Shown here: piece after piece, positions 6,666-9,147 of the stretch
How the letters are laid out: the number at the start of each line of letters is the position of its first letter
Position numbering within the stretch: position 1 is the first letter of the stretch
DNA from: Mycobacterium sp.
GTDB lineage: Bacteria; Actinomycetota; Actinomycetes; Mycobacteriales; Mycobacteriaceae
Length of the DNA: 9,147 bases
Assembly: GCA_020438915.1 (NCBI GenBank)
Contig: JAGQTR010000122.1
Coordinates: forward strand, 1 to 9,147
Reading direction: 5' to 3'
Translations under genes and position numbers: made by a program
Notes under the pieces: model-generated
Told to the model about the DNA's origin: nothing
Databases searched by the model: none
What the model saw: only the letters and a program-made list of their open reading frames with translations

Positions 6666-7548
6666 GGTTGTCGGTCGCGAAGGTGTCGCACTTGGCAGGG
6701 TCGCCGGTCTGGTATCCCACGGTGAACCACTTCTGTCGTTGCGCGGAGGAACCGTGGGTCCACGATTCCGGATTGACTCGCCCCGTCGCCGCCTCCTGGA
6801 TGCGGTCGTCGCCCACTGACGAGGCCGCCGAGAGCGCGTCGGCGATGTCTTTGTCGCTCAGCGGCTCCAGAAACGGCACACCGGTGCTCTCCTGTTTGGT
6901 GATGGCCGCGTAGTGCGCCCAGATTCCGGCGTAGCAATCCGCCTGCAGCTCGGTGCGTACCCCTCCGCCGGTGGCGCCTTGGGGGTCCTGCTGGGCGCGG
7001 CCGAGCACACCTTGCAGATTCTGCACATGGTGGCCGAACTCGTGGGCCACCACATACTCCTGCGCCAATGGCCCGCCACTGGAACCGAATTGGCGGACCA
7101 GTACGTCGAAGAAGTCGGTGTCGAAATACGCCGTCCGGTCGACCGGGCAGTAGAACGGGCCGACATCGCTGGTCGCCGGCCCGCATGCGGTGTCGACGCC
7201 CCCGATGAACAGCTCGATGCGGGGGCGGGTGTATCCGGGCAGCAGCTGCTCCCAGACCCCGTCGACGGAGTTGCCCGTGGCCACCACGCGGCACTGCACG
7301 ATGGTGTTGGCATCCTTGCCCGTCTGGCACCGGCTCAGATCAAAACCCGGAGCGTCCACATCCTGGGTGTTCATCTGAGGCTGCTGAGGGATGACCGTGC
7401 TGGGATCGACACCGAGGAACAGCGCAACCACGACGATCAGCAGGCCTCCCAGGCCGCCGCCGACCGCGATGCCGCGGCCGGGGCCCCGGCCCCCGCCACT
7501 GCTCGACGTGGTGCTCGTGTCGATCTGCATGCCCTCGTTGAAGGTCAT
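6658..7548 (-). CDS. ypfJ: YpfJ-family membrane-anchored neutral zinc metallopeptidase
   Basis: A 296-residue member of the YpfJ/KPN_00646 neutral zinc metallopeptidase family. Layout: a short Gly/Ser/Thr-rich cytoplasmic N-terminus (1-26), one hydrophobic segment at about 27-46, a Gln/Pro-rich linker, then the catalytic domain. HEFGH at 169-173 supplies two zinc histidines and the catalytic glutamate, and E200 in ELQADCYAG is the probable third ligand. Six cysteines (74, 86, 122, 134, 205, 287) all follow the membrane segment, which fits an extracytoplasmic domain with disulfides. The ATG at 7548 is preceded by GAGGTGG with normal spacing. From memory, M. tuberculosis has a homologue (Rv2575) close to aspS, so the neighbourhood looks conserved. 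Physiological substrates are unknown. It is the first gene of a pair with the DUF885 gene. Confidence 0.9.
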   Translation of the reverse strand: MTFNEGMQIDTSTTSSSGGGRGPGRGIAVGGGLGGLLIVVVALFLGVDPSTVIPQQPQMNTQDVDAPGFDLSRCQTGKDANTIVQCRVVATGNSVDGVWEQLLPGYTRPRIELFIGGVDTACGPATSDVGPFYCPVDRTAYFDTDFFDVLVRQFGSSGGPLAQEYVVAHEFGHHVQNLQGVLGRAQQDPQGATGGGVRTELQADCYAGIWAHYAAITKQESTGVPFLEPLSDKDIADALSAASSVGDDRIQEAATGRVNPESWTHGSSAQRQKWFTVGYQTGDPAKCDTFATDNLG

Positions 7549-7775
7549 CGCGCCACCTCGTCAACTCTCGCCCGGCAAGCCCGGAAATCAGCCTGGTCAA
7601 GCTTTGCACACGAGCATCTCCAGCTGTCGCACACCGAACCCTTTACCGGTGTCAGCGGCGAAGATTCTGCGGGAAGCGCCGGAACAGCCAACCCAACACG
7701 GGCCGGGCGGTGAACAGTGCGAGCCATCCGGCAAACTGAGCAGTCGTTTGACATCCCTGACTCGAGGAGTACTTC
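7549..7775. promoter_or_regulatory. Divergent intergenic region between ypfJ and aspS
   Basis: These 227 bp must carry promoters for both divergent genes. I see no -35/-10 pair good enough to place either one. It contains an inverted repeat ACACCG / CGGTGT (7631-7636 and 7647-7652, 10-nt loop). It has no T-box-like features, and none are expected for an actinobacterial aspS. Confidence 0.5.
7764..7769 (+). promoter_or_regulatory. Ribosome binding site that sets the aspS GTG start
   Basis: GAGGAG lies 6 nt before the GTG at 7776. Relatives can begin with Met-Phe-Val-Leu; here the two preceding codons are TAC TTC, so the GTG is the first available start. Confidence 0.75.
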
Positions 7776-9147
7776 GTGCTGCGCACCCGCAACGCCGGTT
7801 CGTTGCGCGCTGCCGATGCTGGCCAGAGTGTGACGCTGGCCGGCTGGGTGGCGCGCCGCCGCGACCATGGCGGCGTCATCTTCATCGATCTCCGCGATAC
7901 CTCTGGGGTGGCGCAGGTGGTGTTCCGCGAGGGTCTCGAAGAAGGGCAGGTGCTGGCCCAGGCTCATCGATTGCGATCGGAGTTCTGCGTCACTGTCACC
8001 GGAGTCGTCGAGATCCGGCCCGAGGGCAATGCCAATGCCGAGATCGCGACCGGCGATGTCGAGGTGAACGCCACCTCGCTGACGGTCCTGGGCGAGAGCG
8101 CGCCGCTGCCGTTTCAGCTTGACGAGACCGCAGGCGAGGAAGCTCGTCTGAAATACCGTTATCTGGATCTGCGCCGTGACGGTCCCGGACGGGCGATTCG
8201 GTTGCGTTCCAAGGTGAATACCGCGGCGCGTGCGGTGCTGGAAGCGCACGATTTCGTCGAGATCGAAACGCCTACGTTGACTCGGTCGACGCCCGAGGGA
8301 GCCCGCGATTTCCTGGTGCCGGCCCGGCTGCAGCCGGGATCTTTCTATGCGCTTCCTCAGAGTCCGCAACTGTTCAAACAGTTGCTGATGGTGGCCGGGA
8401 TGGAGCGTTACTACCAGATCGCCCGCTGCTATCGCGACGAGGACTTCCGTGCTGACCGGCAACCGGAGTTCACCCAGTTGGACATGGAGATGAGCTTCGT
8501 CGACGCCGACGACGTCATGGCGGTATCGGAGCAGATTCTCAAGGGGCTATGGGCGTTGATCGGGTATGACCTGGCGTTGCCGTTACCGCGGATCAGCTAC
8601 GCCGAGGCGATGCGCCGGTTCGGTTCCGACAAGCCCGACCTGCGGTTCGGACTGGAACTCGTCGAGTGCGCCGACTATTTCTCCGGTACTCCGTTCCGGG
8701 TATTCCAGGCGCCCTATGTCGGGGCGGTCGTCATGCCCGGCGGGGCCTCGCAGCCGCGCCGCACGCTCGATGGCTGGCAGGAGTTCGCCAAGCAGCGTGG
8801 CCACAAGGGGCTGGCCTATGTACTGGTCGGCGAGGACGGTGAGCTGGGCGGGCCGGTCGCCAAGAACCTCTCCGACGCCGAACGTGACGGACTGGCCGAT
8901 CACGTCGGCGCAAAGCCGGGGGACTGCGTGTTCTTCTCGGCCGGAGCGGCGAAGTCCGCGCGCGCGCTGTTGGGAGCCACCCGTATTGAGATCGCCAAGC
9001 GCTTGGACCTGATCGATCCTGCCGCCTGGGCATTCACCTGGGTGGTGGACTGGCCGCTGTTCGAGGCCACCGACGACGCCACCGCATCCGGCGACGTCGC
9101 CGTCGGCTCCGGCGCGTGGACGGCGGTGCACCACGCGTTCACCTCAC
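7776..9147 (+). CDS. aspS: Aspartyl-tRNA synthetase AspS (3' end outside window)
   Basis: A class IIb aminoacyl-tRNA synthetase charging tRNA with aspartate. 457 codons are present of roughly 590 expected; motif 3 and the C-terminus are missing. Domains in order: the OB-fold anticodon-binding domain (1 to ~105) with GWVARRRDHGGVIFIDLRD; the class II motif 1 region with EIETPTLTRSTPEGARDF (163-179); the active-site segment PQSPQLFKQLLM (194-205); motif 2 CYRDEDFRADRQPEFTQLD (218-236); and the bacterial GAD-type insertion (about 285-420). H31, and G84 in RPEGN, resemble residues linked to non-discriminating AspRS, which also aspartylates tRNA-Asn for GatCAB amidation; the E. coli enzyme has Leu and Lys there. 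The start is GTG with GAGGAG upstream. It is divergent from the ypfJ pair. The reading frame is intact to the window edge. Confidence 0.97.
   Translation, partial: MLRTRNAGSLRAADAGQSVTLAGWVARRRDHGGVIFIDLRDTSGVAQVVFREGLEEGQVLAQAHRLRSEFCVTVTGVVEIRPEGNANAEIATGDVEVNATSLTVLGESAPLPFQLDETAGEEARLKYRYLDLRRDGPGRAIRLRSKVNTAARAVLEAHDFVEIETPTLTRSTPEGARDFLVPARLQPGSFYALPQSPQLFKQLLMVAGMERYYQIARCYRDEDFRADRQPEFTQLDMEMSFVDADDVMAVSEQILKGLWALIGYDLALPLPRISYAEAMRRFGSDKPDLRFGLELVECADYFSGTPFRVFQAPYVGAVVMPGGASQPRRTLDGWQEFAKQRGHKGLAYVLVGEDGELGGPVAKNLSDAERDGLADHVGAKPGDCVFFSAGAAKSARALLGATRIEIAKRLDLIDPAAWAFTWVVDWPLFEATDDATASGDVAVGSGAWTAVHHAFTS

Noticed and set aside
7748..7753. Perfect TTGACA upstream of aspS
   Set aside because: Only 22 bp separate it from the GTG, so a -10 at 16-18 bp would fall at or within the start codon, and none resembling TATAAT is there.
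7545..8462. 305-residue minus-strand reading frame over the ypfJ-aspS gap
   Set aside because: Mostly antisense to clear AspRS sequence; a GC-rich shadow frame without a domain.
1..9147. Mobile elements, CRISPR arrays, tRNA or rRNA genes
   Set aside because: No transposase or integrase motif, no regularly spaced repeat and no tRNA-like sequence was recognised on either strand.

Overview
The window comes from a GC-rich actinobacterium, most likely a non-tuberculous Mycobacterium/Mycolicibacterium. The AspRS fragment at the right end closely resembles mycobacterial AspRS as I remember it. The left-end HelD/HelR-type ATPase and the YpfJ-like metallopeptidase beside aspS also fit that group. This assignment rests on recalled protein sequence, not on a search.

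Layout, left to right: (1) 1-1316, minus: the N-terminal 438 codons of helR, an RNA-polymerase-recycling, HelD-like ATPase; its 3' end is outside the window. (2) 1368-4640, minus: a complete ectABCD operon for ectoine and 5-hydroxyectoine, transcribed ectA (4035-4640), ectB (2712-4001), ectC (2276-2668), ectD (1368-2279), with helR next downstream on the same strand. (3) 4641-5030: a 390-bp non-coding stretch holding the probable ect promoter. It contains a direct repeat (GTAAC-N6-ATAAC on the minus strand) that resembles a GlnR/MtrA-type site, and a 7-bp inverted repeat. (4) 5031-7548, minus: a two-gene unit, a membrane-anchored YpfJ-family zinc metallopeptidase followed, with an 8-nt overlap, by a DUF885 putative metallohydrolase. 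(5) 7549-7775: a divergent intergenic region. (6) 7776-9147, plus: the first 457 codons of aspS, running off the right end.

How the genes work together: EctB turns aspartate semialdehyde into 2,4-diaminobutyrate, EctA acetylates it, EctC cyclises the product to ectoine, and EctD hydroxylates ectoine. Tight spacing (33 bp, 43 bp, then an ATGA overlap) supports one transcript. No dedicated aspartokinase (ask_ect), MarR-type ectR or ectoine transporter is present, so precursor supply and control must come from elsewhere. helR lies 51 bp after ectD, separated by a hairpin with no U-tract, so read-through from the ect operon is possible.

I found no mobile element, CRISPR array, tRNA or rRNA, and no clearly new biological system. 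The best leads are the repeat upstream of ectA, the ect-helR adjacency, and the coupled pair of putative metallopeptidases.
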